Shown one piece after another: positions 1 to 6,595 of a stretch of DNA of 16,792 nucleotides. Source of the stretch: JACCXJ01 sp052387115 (GTDB lineage Bacteria; Pseudomonadota; Gammaproteobacteria; JACCXJ01). The DNA is taken from NCBI GenBank assembly GCA_052387115.1, contig JBQTJM010000146.1:1-16792 (forward strand), written 5' to 3'. The position numbers were made by a program, and so were the translations under genes. Positions within the stretch are counted from its first letter, which is position 1; each line of letters starts with the position of its first letter. The notes beneath the pieces are model-generated. The model worked only from the letters and a program-made list of their open reading frames with translations, made no database searches and was not told the DNA's origin.

Positions 1-276
1 GGTATGATGCACGGCATGGCCGGCTCCGCCGCCTTGATCCTGCTCACCCTGGAAACCGTTGTTTCGCCGGGAGTTGGTCTTCTCTACATCGCGCTGTTTG
101 GATTGGGTTCCATCCTGGGTATGGCGCTACTTTCGGTCGTCATCGCTATTCCGCTGCGTTACTCCGAATCAGGCCTAACGTTCGCGCATAACACGCTCAA
201 GACTTTGGTCGGGTTGGCCACAGTTGCCCTCGGAGGAGCGATGATCTACGAGATGGGGGCCGTTCAGCTGTTCTAA
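1..276 (+). CDS. NicO/HupE-UreH-type nickel/cobalt transporter, C-terminal part
   Basis: This is the 3' end of a gene that enters from the left edge; the frame is open from base 1. The 91 visible residues begin with GMMHGMAGSAAL, which matches the conserved H-G-x-A-G-S-A helix of the NicO / UreH-like nickel-cobalt transporter family. Three hydrophobic stretches follow (about residues 9-30, 33-52 and 69-88), fitting the last membrane helices of such a permease. From family knowledge these proteins import or export Ni2+ or Co2+ across the inner membrane; the direction cannot be told here. The gene stops 2 bases before the next start, so the two are probably co-transcribed and translationally coupled. 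The methionines at the start of the visible part are internal and not the true start. Confidence 0.75.
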   Translation, partial: GMMHGMAGSAALILLTLETVVSPGVGLLYIALFGLGSILGMALLSVVIAIPLRYSESGLTFAHNTLKTLVGLATVALGGAMIYEMGAVQLF

Positions 277-278
277 TC

Positions 279-1370
279 ATGGTGTATGTAATCAGACCGT
301 CCGATCGGGAATCTTTCAAACGTTGCCGACGGGCCTGGGACTTAGGCGCACGCGCTCGGCAGAACTATCAACCGATCAGACCCGAGCCCATGTTCGACTT
401 CGACCGCGCCATCCATGACGCCCTTGCGGTCTATTACTACCCAGGTATGTGGAAATGGGACCGCGCGATCGTGGCGCCTCTGGCGATGGAGGGGTTCTCA
501 AAATCGATGCGCAAGCAGCGAGACCACTACACTGCGGCGCACAGGCTGTCGCCGAAACAGGAGCGCGAGTGGGACGAGGATCTCGCCTCGGGCGAGGACA
601 TGCTTAAACACTACTTTGAGTGGGCGCCTACGGCCGACCGTTTCTCCCCGATTCGAGTCGAAAGCGAGTTCGACGTTTCCATCCCCGACCCGCGGGACAC
701 CGGCCGCGATCTGGCGGTTCGCGGAGAAGCTATTCGCTACCGAGGGTGGATAGACCTGCTGGTGACGGATCAGCAGGACGCATACTGGCTTATGGATCAT
801 AGGATCGTCCAAGAGGCATGGACGAGCATTGAACGGATGTTGCTTGACGAGCAAAGCATTTCGTACTGCTGGGCGTGGGAGAAAGACTTCCTCGGAATTA
901 GAATCGGGGGAGTGATCTACAACGAGCTGCGAGGAGATCACGCCTCGCGCGCAGCGCCGGGGGGGTCTGCTTTCAAGGGCGAAGACGTCATTGCGACTAC
1001 GAAGGCGGTGCAAAACGGCGAGCTAACGCTGAAGGATGGCGACGCGTTTTTCCGCCGCACGCAAGTCGCGCGAAGCCGGTCTGCGCTCGAGAATCAAAGC
1101 AGGCAACTGGCGTTTGAGGCGCTCGACATGACGAACGCCGAGATGCATCCCTATCCCAATCCTTCCAAGCACAACTGCGAAAGCTGCGTTTACCGCGAGC
1201 CTTGCATCGCGATGAACGAAGGTTCTGATGCGACTCTTATTTTGGAGAGCTGCTATCGGAAGAGAGCCGAGGAAAACTTTAGGCGAGGGCGCATTGGTGG
1301 CGGGACTTGGTCCGTCGACCGCGGCGCCGCGCCGCCGAGGTTTGACCGCGATGCACCGCCGTGCCAGTAG
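279..1370 (+). CDS. PD-(D/E)XK nuclease-superfamily protein with Cas4/AddB-like cysteine cluster
   Basis: This 363-residue protein has the layout of a PD-(D/E)XK nuclease with an iron-sulfur cluster. The N-terminus carries RPSDRESFKRCRRAW with Cys16. The core has GWIDLLV (Asp159), then YWLMDHRIV (Asp173, Arg175), then LDEQSISYCW, a Q-x3-Y-type motif. The C-terminus has Cys300, Cys303 and Cys309 (C-x2-C-x5-C). One early cysteine plus three late ones is the arrangement known to bind 4Fe-4S in Cas4 and AddB. The usual catalytic lysine after the acidic residue is Arg175 (codon AGG), so activity is uncertain. The protein looks complete, including the usual GRIGGGTWS tail. No strong ribosome-binding site precedes the start, but the 2-base gap after the transporter suggests coupling. 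A role in DNA end processing or repair is inference only. Confidence 0.7.
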   Translation: MVYVIRPSDRESFKRCRRAWDLGARARQNYQPIRPEPMFDFDRAIHDALAVYYYPGMWKWDRAIVAPLAMEGFSKSMRKQRDHYTAAHRLSPKQEREWDEDLASGEDMLKHYFEWAPTADRFSPIRVESEFDVSIPDPRDTGRDLAVRGEAIRYRGWIDLLVTDQQDAYWLMDHRIVQEAWTSIERMLLDEQSISYCWAWEKDFLGIRIGGVIYNELRGDHASRAAPGGSAFKGEDVIATTKAVQNGELTLKDGDAFFRRTQVARSRSALENQSRQLAFEALDMTNAEMHPYPNPSKHNCESCVYREPCIAMNEGSDATLILESCYRKRAEENFRRGRIGGGTWSVDRGAAPPRFDRDAPPCQ

Positions 1371-1465
1371 TAGTGGGGTAACTTGTTTGCGTGCTTCGTA
1401 TTTTAACCACCACTTCATGGGCAAAAACGTGGCGGCACCCGATGATAAACGGAAATCCAGATCGA

Positions 1466-1897
1466 CTATTTCTCGAGTTGCTGATAGACCTGCTTGGTGC
1501 CGAAAAAAACGCCTTGCACAAGCAATACACACCCGATCAAATCCAGCGCAAGGCAAAGGGTGATTGACCATGTAGTGATCGGTGAGAGAACCGCCACCAA
1601 CATCTTTGATGTGAAGGTAATCCAAGCCATGGTGGTCCTTATCCCATGCCGCGCCGCCAGTCTTATATCAATGCCGACGACCGACGGCTCGAGGTACTCC
1701 AGAAGCCCGGTCACAATGACCGCCACGCCGATCAAGATGCCGATGGTGGTTGCACCCAGCGCCAGCGTCCACCACGGTTCGGGGCCGGCGTACAGCGCCG
1801 CCAGATCCAGCACCGGCACGGCAAGCCAAAATGCAATAGGGAAGTGCACCAGAAGGGGATGCAGAGGGACCCCGAATGCAACCCGTGGCAGCCTCAT
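1466..1897 (-). CDS. DUF2231 family membrane protein
   Basis: This 143-residue protein begins MRLPRVAFGVPLHPLLVHFP. The H-P-x-x-V-x-F-P motif followed by a hydrophobic helix is the hallmark of DUF2231 inner-membrane proteins. Four hydrophobic segments can be seen (about residues 16-36, 43-65, 86-106 and 111-132). Length and topology are normal for the family, whose molecular function is not established; some members sit near haem or redox genes. The gene is convergent with the upstream nuclease gene, with 95 bases between the two stops and no other gene there. The ribosome-binding site is weak. A perfect 10-base palindrome, CTCACGTGAG, lies immediately before the start codon at 1898-1907. Confidence 0.75.
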   Translation of the reverse strand: MRLPRVAFGVPLHPLLVHFPIAFWLAVPVLDLAALYAGPEPWWTLALGATTIGILIGVAVIVTGLLEYLEPSVVGIDIRLAARHGIRTTMAWITFTSKMLVAVLSPITTWSITLCLALDLIGCVLLVQGVFFGTKQVYQQLEK

Positions 1898-2147
1898 CTC
1901 ACGTGAGTCCCGTAAAAATCTGTCAGCTGAGTTACGCCATTTTTGCGTGTACGTGTCAGGCGGCGATGATAACAGACGTTACACCCCGCGACAATGTCGG
2001 TAGAAACCTGCCTGAAGTATAGGCCGTAAAAACGGTAGTTGCGAGGCTATAGGTAAGAATCGGGCCGACAGGGCAGTGGCCTGGGGTATTAGGCAGAATA
2101 ACACCCTTTTTCGTCTCGGATAAGGGTAGTGGTGGACCAGTGAGTTG
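1898..2147. other. Intergenic stretch with a start-proximal palindrome
   Basis: I see no coding signal in these 250 bases. CTCACGTGAG at 1898-1907 is a perfect palindrome touching the start of the DUF2231 gene and could be a small operator or chance. CCGTAAAAACGG near 2023 is a weak hairpin. No integron core-site pair or terminator with a U-run was found. Confidence 0.4.
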
Positions 2148-2641
2148 TCACGCCACCGGTGGCTCATAGGTGAGCCCGAACACGGTGTCCGTTAGCCATC
2201 GTTGGAAGGACTCGTTGTCCATGAACTGCTTGAACAATTCGGTGTCGTCCTTGAGCACCGCGGTCATCACCCTTGCCAACGCCTTGTCGTGCTCGATGCG
2301 GGCGTTCTGCTTGTCGGAGTTCTTCTTCGCCGGATGGCGTGGTCATGGCTCTCCACGTAGCGGCGCAGCTTCTTCTTCGCACGCTTGGTGTCGAACTCCG
2401 GGTCGCTCTCGACCTTCTTGATCAGCTTGTAATAACTCTCGACGGGCGTGTAGTGCTTGAGCACGTCCAGGATGAAGCCCTCCTGGATTGCTTGCTTCAT
2501 CGTGTAGCTGTGGAAGGGCCGGTGCCGCACCTTGCCCTCGGCATCGGGCGGCAGCGCATCGCCGAAGATCTCGAGCGTCTTGTTCTTGGGCGTGGCGGTG
2601 AAGGCGAAGTAGCTCGCGTTGGGTAGGAGCTTCTTGGCCTC
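2148..2641 (-). pseudogene. hsdR: Type I restriction enzyme R subunit (HsdR) remnant with internal deletion
   Basis: Two pieces of an HsdR-type protein are joined. The first (2641 down to about 2335) reads LPNASYFAFTATPKNKT, the helicase motor motif of type I R subunits, then YTMKQAIQEGFILDVLKHYT and a charged stretch ending SHDHAIRR. The second (about 2335 to 2148), in another frame, reads KKNSDKQNARIEHDKALARV and ends with the typical C-terminus DNESFQRWLTDTVFGLTYE before a TGA. In an intact protein several hundred residues separate these parts, and the N-terminal nuclease domain is missing, so this cannot work as a restriction subunit. It has the same orientation as the hsdS, fic and hsdM pieces at 5.9-8.0 kb and was probably the last gene of that operon. 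The coordinates of the inner junction are approximate. Confidence 0.8.
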
Positions 2642-2642
2642 C

Positions 2643-2790
2643 AAAGCCCTGCACCAAGAACTCGGCCTGCTTGCCTTCCCTGATTTCCGCATCCCGGAAG
2701 TCCGTTGCCGCCACCGCCGCCCAGTTCAAGTCGCCAAGCTGCTCCAGCCCCTTGCGGAATTCGGCATAGACGGCACCGGCATTGGACAGG
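2643..2790 (-). pseudogene. DarT-like (DUF4433) ADP-ribosyltransferase toxin fragment
   Basis: About 49 residues are readable on the minus strand: NAGAVYAEFRKGLEQLGDLN, then W-A-A-V-A-A-T-D-F-R-D, then EIREGKQAEFLVQ. The pattern of an Asn-Ala segment, an aromatic start to the next strand, D-F-R-D and K-Q-A-E-F-L-V fits the central part of DarT/DUF4433 proteins, which ADP-ribosylate single-stranded DNA and are paired with the antitoxin DarG. The catalytic N-terminal half and the C-terminus are absent. The fragment runs directly into the HsdR remnant in a different frame, and at its other end abuts the MscS fragment on the opposite strand. It has no start codon and cannot be functional. The family call rests on memory of the motif and is moderate. 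Confidence 0.45.
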
Positions 2791-2797
2791 CTAAAGG

Positions 2798-3099
2798 CCC
2801 AGCGGCGTCGCCGAAGGGACCATTACCCTGCACGGTTTCGAACGCGATTGGGCCTGGCCGACCTACCGCATGATGCGGCTGTTGATCATTGTCTTCGCGT
2901 TGGTGGTAGCCTATCCCTATATCCCTGGCTCCGAGACCGATGCCTTCAAGGGCATATCGATCTTTCTCGGTGTCCTGTTCTCGCTCGGCTCCTCCTCCGT
3001 TATCTCCAACATCATCGCGGGCTACACCATGACCTACCGGCGGGCTTTTAGGGTAGGCGACCGTGTGCAGATAGGCAATCACATGGGCGACGTCGTAGA
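2798..3099 (+). pseudogene. MscS-family mechanosensitive channel, internal fragment
   Basis: An open frame of about 100 residues reads GTITLHGFERDWAWPTYRMM, a hydrophobic helix, AYPYIPGSETDAFKGI, then SLGSSSVISNIIAGY and YRRAFRVGDRVQIGNHMGDV. This is the pore-helix to beta-domain passage of large MscS-like channels (A/S-N-I-I-A-G-Y followed by F-R-V-G-D). The fragment begins just after an in-frame stop at 2792 and is cut off at GDVV near 3097, where sulfatase sequence starts. The N-terminal membrane region and most of the cytoplasmic domain are missing. A methionine occurs at 2870, but it lies inside the conserved segment and is not a true start. Confidence 0.75.
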
Positions 3100-3105
3100 C
3101 ACCCG

Positions 3106-3690
3106 GACAGGATGCGCGAGGAAGTTTTCGCCCGGCAGAAGGCCATGGGCTGGGTTCCGGCCGACGCGAAGCTCGCGCCGCGTCCGGACTTCATTCCCGC
3201 CTGGGACAAGATCCCGGAGAACCAGCGGAAGTTCCAGACGCGCCTGATGGAGGTCTTCGCCGGATTCGTCGAGCACGCCGATGTGGAGGCGGGCAGGATC
3301 GTCGACGAGATCGAACGCCAGGGGCTGCGCGAGAACACGATCATCTTCTACCTGTTCGGCGACAACGGCGCCGCCACGGCCGGGCAGAACGGCTCGATCT
3401 CCGAGCTGATCTTCCAGAACAAGATCAAGAGCACTGTCGAGCAGCATATGCAGGTGCTGAAGGAGCTTGGCGGTCTCGACGTACTCGGCAGCGCCAAGAC
3501 AGACAACATCTATCACGCCGGCTGGGGCTGGGCCGGCAACACCCCCTTCCAGTTCATGAAGCAGATGGCCTCGCACCTGGGCGGAACCCGCAACCCGATG
3601 GCCATCTCCTGGCCCGCCAAGATCAAACCCGACAAGACGCCCCGCTCGCAGTTCACCCACGTGAACGACATACTCCCCACCCGCTGCACC
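3106..3690 (+). pseudogene. Arylsulfatase-family protein, internal fragment
   Basis: Roughly 195 residues read as the middle of a type I (formylglycine) sulfatase: DRMREEVFARQKAMGWVPAD, RLMEVFAGFVEHADVEAGRI, ENTIIFYLFGDNGAAT, AGWGWAGNTPFQFMKQMASH and GGTRNPMAISWPAKIKPD. FGDNGA carries the conserved D-N-G that helps bind calcium and sulfate, and SHLGGTRNP is the usual substrate-side loop. The N-terminal C-x-P-x-R formylglycine motif is absent, and the sequence departs from the family right after HVNDILPT, where a transposase scrap begins on the other strand. Both ends are therefore truncated. An ATG at 3112 opens the remaining frame, but the product would lack the catalytic cysteine. Confidence 0.8.
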
Positions 3691-3737
3691 ACGTGTCCAG
3701 GTACCCCAGACAAATGAAAACGCGGTTTTCGCGGCAT
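3681..3737 (-). pseudogene. REP-associated tyrosine transposase (RAYT) N-terminal scrap
   Basis: The minus strand starts at 3737 with MPRKPRFHLSGVPGHVVQR, the very conserved N-terminus of REP-associated / IS200-like Y1 transposases (P-R-x-P-R, G-x-P-x-H-V-x-Q-R). The family normally continues G-N-N-R, but here the frame passes into the sulfatase fragment after 19 residues. The HUH and catalytic tyrosine regions are gone. The non-coding leader of the element seems to be kept on its other side (3738-3800). Confidence 0.7.
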
Positions 3738-3800
3738 CCCGATCCCATCGTTCCGTGACCTTAATAAGACTATATCACACTATAAGGGCTCTGACCCCTT
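3738..3800 (-). mobile_element. Probable leader/end of the truncated RAYT element
   Basis: Between the transposase scrap and the beta-propeller stop the minus strand reads AAGGGGTCAGAGCCCTT (complement of 3784-3800), then an A+T-rich leader, then the transposase start. From memory, a GGGGTCAGAG-type motif often lies upstream of transposases starting MPRKPR, so this may mark the element end inserted right behind the beta-propeller gene. This is a recollection, not a search result. Confidence 0.4.
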
Positions 3801-3808
3801 TTCTCCTC

Positions 3809-5206
3809 TCAAAGGGACCGAACAGCGATGCCGTGCGGATCAGCCTGCTCCGTAATAAAAGGCGCACCATTGTCATCGGTACGGGTGGCACAGTCGAAAA
3901 CGGCTGGAGCAGGGTTGGTGATAGGGGCGACGCCCACGACCTCGCCGGCCTTCCCGCCCTCCTTGACTTTCACAACCATAACCCCAGGCGTAGCACCCAC
4001 GGCGTTGTTGACCGTAGCTACATTAGCCGTGAGCGGGCAGGGACCTCGCAAGGCGATGAAAACGTATTTGCCTTTGGGGCTGACGGCCATCAAATCGGGG
4101 GCTGGATCAGCGCTGTGCTCGCCGACAAGGCTGAAGATGTTGCTAAGAGTATCAGCAGCAGTTTTGACCACTACGACCTCGTTGGTCGCCCGATCGTCAA
4201 CCCAGAGGTAACGATCCTTCTTGGTCACAAGGGTCATGCCGTGCGAATCGTTTGCTGGAGGAACTCCGCTAAAGGAGTAGACCAAGGTGGGCGCCGGCGT
4301 GTTCGCAGCATCAGAAGAATAAAGACTGACATCCGCCGGGAAGGAGTACAGATCAGACGAATCGGTGTTCCCCGCACCAGCACCAGAGTTGATGTAAATC
4401 CTGCCGGCGGCCTGAGTACTGGCCTGCATGCCGCCGCAACCATTGGGACGGACAGTGCTCACGTCATACTCGGCAACGATGGGAGGGGGTGCGCCACCCA
4501 TGCTCGTATTTGCCACCAGCAAGCCGCCACCACTGAGCGTGATGAACGTCAACGTGCTAGTGTCATCGATGATCGGGCAGACAACGTTATTGGTCGGCCT
4601 TACGCCTACGAGTTGGCAGGCTCTTGCTGTATTCGTGGTACAAGAGGTCAAATCCAAGGTGGCATCCGTGTCATGCACGATGTCGCTCGCACCTTCATAC
4701 GGTGTTCCATCCCCGTCTGCATCGGTATTGATGCGCTCCAGAAGTCTCCCGTTCTGGTTCGCAACGATCACGTATTTGTCGTTCGGTGCTGGAAAGGCAG
4801 CGTGGGCCTGCTGAGCGGCTCCAAACCCTACGCTCATCCGGAGACACTTAATCGGAGTCCGTGTCGCCGCATCGATGAATACCACGTGACCACTCACCAC
4901 GTAGGCAAGAATGGCGACCGTCTCAGTAGGGTTGAACAGGACGATGTGCGCACGGGTCGGAGTCGAGCCTGTATCTGTCGCGCACTGAGTACTGACTGCA
5001 CCACCTAGATCCACCACCTCTGGCACAGCAGCCGAAGGATCTTTGATGAGATCTTCACTGTCGTAGATGTACAGCTTGCCGGCAGTACCAGACTGTTCGG
5101 TGCCCCAGACCTCGAAGCCATGTTCATTATTTGCCTCCACTCGTTGGGTCAAGGACCAGGCTGATATTAGCCCAAAACCCATAAGCCACTTGAATCTGTA
5201 TTTCAT
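3809..5206 (-). CDS. Secreted beta-propeller (YVTN-like) protein
   Basis: This 465-residue protein has a Sec signal peptide: a positive start MKYRFK, a hydrophobic core, and a likely cleavage after RVEA near residue 25. The mature part is rich in beta-propeller-like repeats such as DKYVIVANQNGRLLERINTD, DRYLWVDDRATNEVVVVKTA and MAVSPKGKYVFIALRG, and holds several cysteines that could form disulfides. No catalytic motif was recognised, so the function is unknown; such proteins usually bind or scaffold in the periplasm. AGGAGG lies 6 bases before the start and supports it. The start is 38 bases beyond the recombination side of an attC site, as in integron cassettes. The C-terminus is abrupt (HGIAVRSL), with possible transposon sequence starting at once, so the end may be altered. 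A long frame on the opposite strand is a shadow. Confidence 0.75.
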   Translation of the reverse strand: MKYRFKWLMGFGLISAWSLTQRVEANNEHGFEVWGTEQSGTAGKLYIYDSEDLIKDPSAAVPEVVDLGGAVSTQCATDTGSTPTRAHIVLFNPTETVAILAYVVSGHVVFIDAATRTPIKCLRMSVGFGAAQQAHAAFPAPNDKYVIVANQNGRLLERINTDADGDGTPYEGASDIVHDTDATLDLTSCTTNTARACQLVGVRPTNNVVCPIIDDTSTLTFITLSGGGLLVANTSMGGAPPPIVAEYDVSTVRPNGCGGMQASTQAAGRIYINSGAGAGNTDSSDLYSFPADVSLYSSDAANTPAPTLVYSFSGVPPANDSHGMTLVTKKDRYLWVDDRATNEVVVVKTAADTLSNIFSLVGEHSADPAPDLMAVSPKGKYVFIALRGPCPLTANVATVNNAVGATPGVMVVKVKEGGKAGEVVGVAPITNPAPAVFDCATRTDDNGAPFITEQADPHGIAVRSL

Positions 5207-5244
5207 ACCAATCCTCCTTTCGACTGTTGTGATTGTGGTAAAAT

Positions 5245-5339
5245 GCCTAACGCGACGCTAACCGTGCGCGGCCATCACCAGCTTTGCAATTCACAAAAGA
5301 AGCAAAATCGCCGCGCTACGGTTGAGCGAAATGTTAGGT
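5245..5339 (-). other. Integron attC recombination site (attC-1)
   Basis: Outer boxes GCCTAAC (5245-5251) and GTTAGGT (5333-5339) match the RYYYAAC / GTTRRRY core consensus. Inside, an unpaired 4+4 spacer is followed by pairing of CGCT (5256-5259), AACCGT (5260-5265) and GCGCGGC (5266-5272) with the right arm at 5310-5328. The right arm has exactly two extra bases, T5317 and G5324, like the extrahelical bases that set attC strand choice. The 37-base end loop holds a small TTTGC/GCAAA stem (5283-5287 with 5302-5306). Because the extra bases lie on the right arm, the R' recombination box is at 5245-5251 read on the minus strand, pointing to the beta-propeller gene. No integrase gene is in the window. 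Confidence 0.8.
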
Positions 5340-5450
5340 CGATGGCTGATATCGGAATGCTAGAACTGACTCCGCTCTCCTTTTCTTTCCTGTATCCTCT
5401 TGTTACCTCTATGTGGGTGAAGCGATGTACGCCGGTCTCGATAAGGACCG

Positions 5451-5717
5451 CTATGGCACACACCCTGTAATCGCATCTTTTTGTGAACCGGTGAGGATAC
5501 GGAGAGTCGCCATTTGCCCGGTCAGTTTAGTGACACAAGCCCGTTGCTTTCTTCCTGCCGGGCAGTTGCTCACAAGATCGGCAATAGTGCACCCACTGGG
5601 GAAGAGTGTGTTGGTGACCGCGCTATCGCAGTTCGCGACCACTACCGTTGCGAGCGGCGCCGTCGCCGACAGAACCATCTCCAGTTCCGGAAACCTCAAT
5701 GGAGCATAAGGGAGCAT
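5451..5717 (-). CDS. Small cysteine-rich protein or gene remnant
   Basis: The frame gives up to 88 residues with five cysteines (30, 43, 52, 61, 86). The part from CDSAVTNTLFPSGCTIADLV through N-C-P-A-G to CVTKLTGQMATLRILTGSQK and DAITGC resembles a small secreted cysteine-repeat pattern (G-C-T-I-x-D-L-I then C-V-x-x-L-T-x-x-L, then I-x-G-x-x-K-x-A-I-x-x-C) that I recall from uncharacterised bacterial proteins. The N-terminus is doubtful: the first methionine falls in a 10-base tandem repeat, and an internal Met14 followed by a hydrophobic run might be the end of a signal peptide. It may therefore be a truncated gene. It lies upstream of attC-1 in the same orientation and could belong to the preceding cassette, although 111 bases separate its stop from the attC box. 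Confidence 0.4.
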   Translation of the reverse strand: MLPYAPLRFPELEMVLSATAPLATVVVANCDSAVTNTLFPSGCTIADLVSNCPAGRKQRACVTKLTGQMATLRILTGSQKDAITGCVP

Positions 5718-5720
5718 AAG
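5701..5720. repeat. Two tandem copies of GGAGCATAAG
   Basis: Two perfect adjacent 10-base copies lie at 5701-5710 and 5711-5720, at the presumed start of the small cysteine-rich frame. The stretch from here to 5926 shows no gene, no attC core pair and no other structure that I can support. Confidence 0.6.
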
Positions 5721-5926
5721 GATTTCAAACGCCCTTTTTCTTCAAGAGGCAGGGTACTCCTGGGCTCGTGAGCCGTCAAGCATGGCGGTCGTCGGCCGGG
5801 AACCGGGGTATTTTTGGGCCCTTCATCGGCCCGAGGCGCTATGTTTCGTACGGTTTTGGCGTCTCGGGTGGGCGCAGGCCAAGGGGGATGGTCGGCTCGG
5901 GGAGCTGAACCGGGGAGGGATTCGGA

Positions 5927-6595
5927 TCAGGCGATTTTTTGGATGATGGCCTGCTTCTGCTCCTGCAGAAGCTTGATCAGCTTCTGCTTGGCGCGGATGT
6001 AGCGCCGGATGCGCCTGTCCGCGTGGTCGAGGAAGCGGACGATGGCGGCTTGTTCGGCGAGGGGCGCAACCGGGAGCAGCACGCGTTTTATTGCGGTATG
6101 CGAAAGTCCGTATCGTGTAACCCCATTCGCCGCAACGTGGTATTGATAAGCGACACCCTCGCTTTGGAGCACTCGAAGAAGATAGGGACCTGACATCACG
6201 TGTTCGCGGGGGCGAAGCAGGGCCAGGTGATAACCAGAAACGAGATCAGCCGCGGCGTACTTGACCAGGGCGGGCACACCGATGTCGTTCCACACCGCTG
6301 AGTCTTTCGTGATCAGAACGTCTCCAAGACGAAGCCGAAATCGCTCGATTTCTTGCGGGGTGGCGGTGGCAGGCATAAAGCGGATGCGATCTGTAATGCA
6401 TTCATTCTTGTAGACATTGACGTAGTTACACAGGCGAACAGGAACCTCACCTTCTGTCGAGTGCTTGTCGATGTTGCTGACCCTCATCTCGACCACGTGT
6501 CGCTGCCGCCGCACCTCCCAATGCTCCGGTACCTCCCCTAGCCACGGCACACCGGAGTTCTTGTAGGCGGGATAGGGCTTGAGGTCGGCTATCAC
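5927..6595 (-). pseudogene. hsdS: Type I restriction specificity subunit HsdS, truncated to one recognition domain
   Basis: The N-terminus (YPAYKNSGVPWLGEVPEHWE) and the helical end (PLAEQAAIVRFLDHADRRIR, then KLIKLLQEQKQAI) are typical of HsdS. Full-length HsdS has about 400 residues with two target-recognition domains, each followed by a long spacer helix; this one has 222 residues, one domain and one spacer, and stops at QKIA where the family would run into the second half. Half-size HsdS proteins that dimerise exist, but with hsdM and hsdR both broken here, truncation is more likely. The start is GTG at 6595 and overlaps the fic stop in GTGA, so it was translationally coupled to fic. HsdS gives DNA sequence specificity to the HsdM/HsdR complex. 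Confidence 0.75.

Noticed and set aside
174..180. GCCTAAC core-like box inside the transporter gene
   Set aside because: It is in coding sequence with no GTTRRRY partner or fold nearby.
2152..2163. Perfect palindrome GCCACCGGTGGC
   Set aside because: It encodes the last residues of the HsdR remnant and has no U-run; it may be chance in coding DNA.
3755..5008. Long plus-strand frame of 417 codons opposite the beta-propeller gene
   Set aside because: It has no ribosome-binding site, no recognisable domain and a composition typical of an antisense shadow; the minus frame has a signal peptide, repeats and AGGAGG.
5275..5463. Minus-strand frame of 62 codons overlapping attC-1
   Set aside because: It has no family resemblance and no ribosome-binding site, and it runs through the attC stem; chance is likelier.
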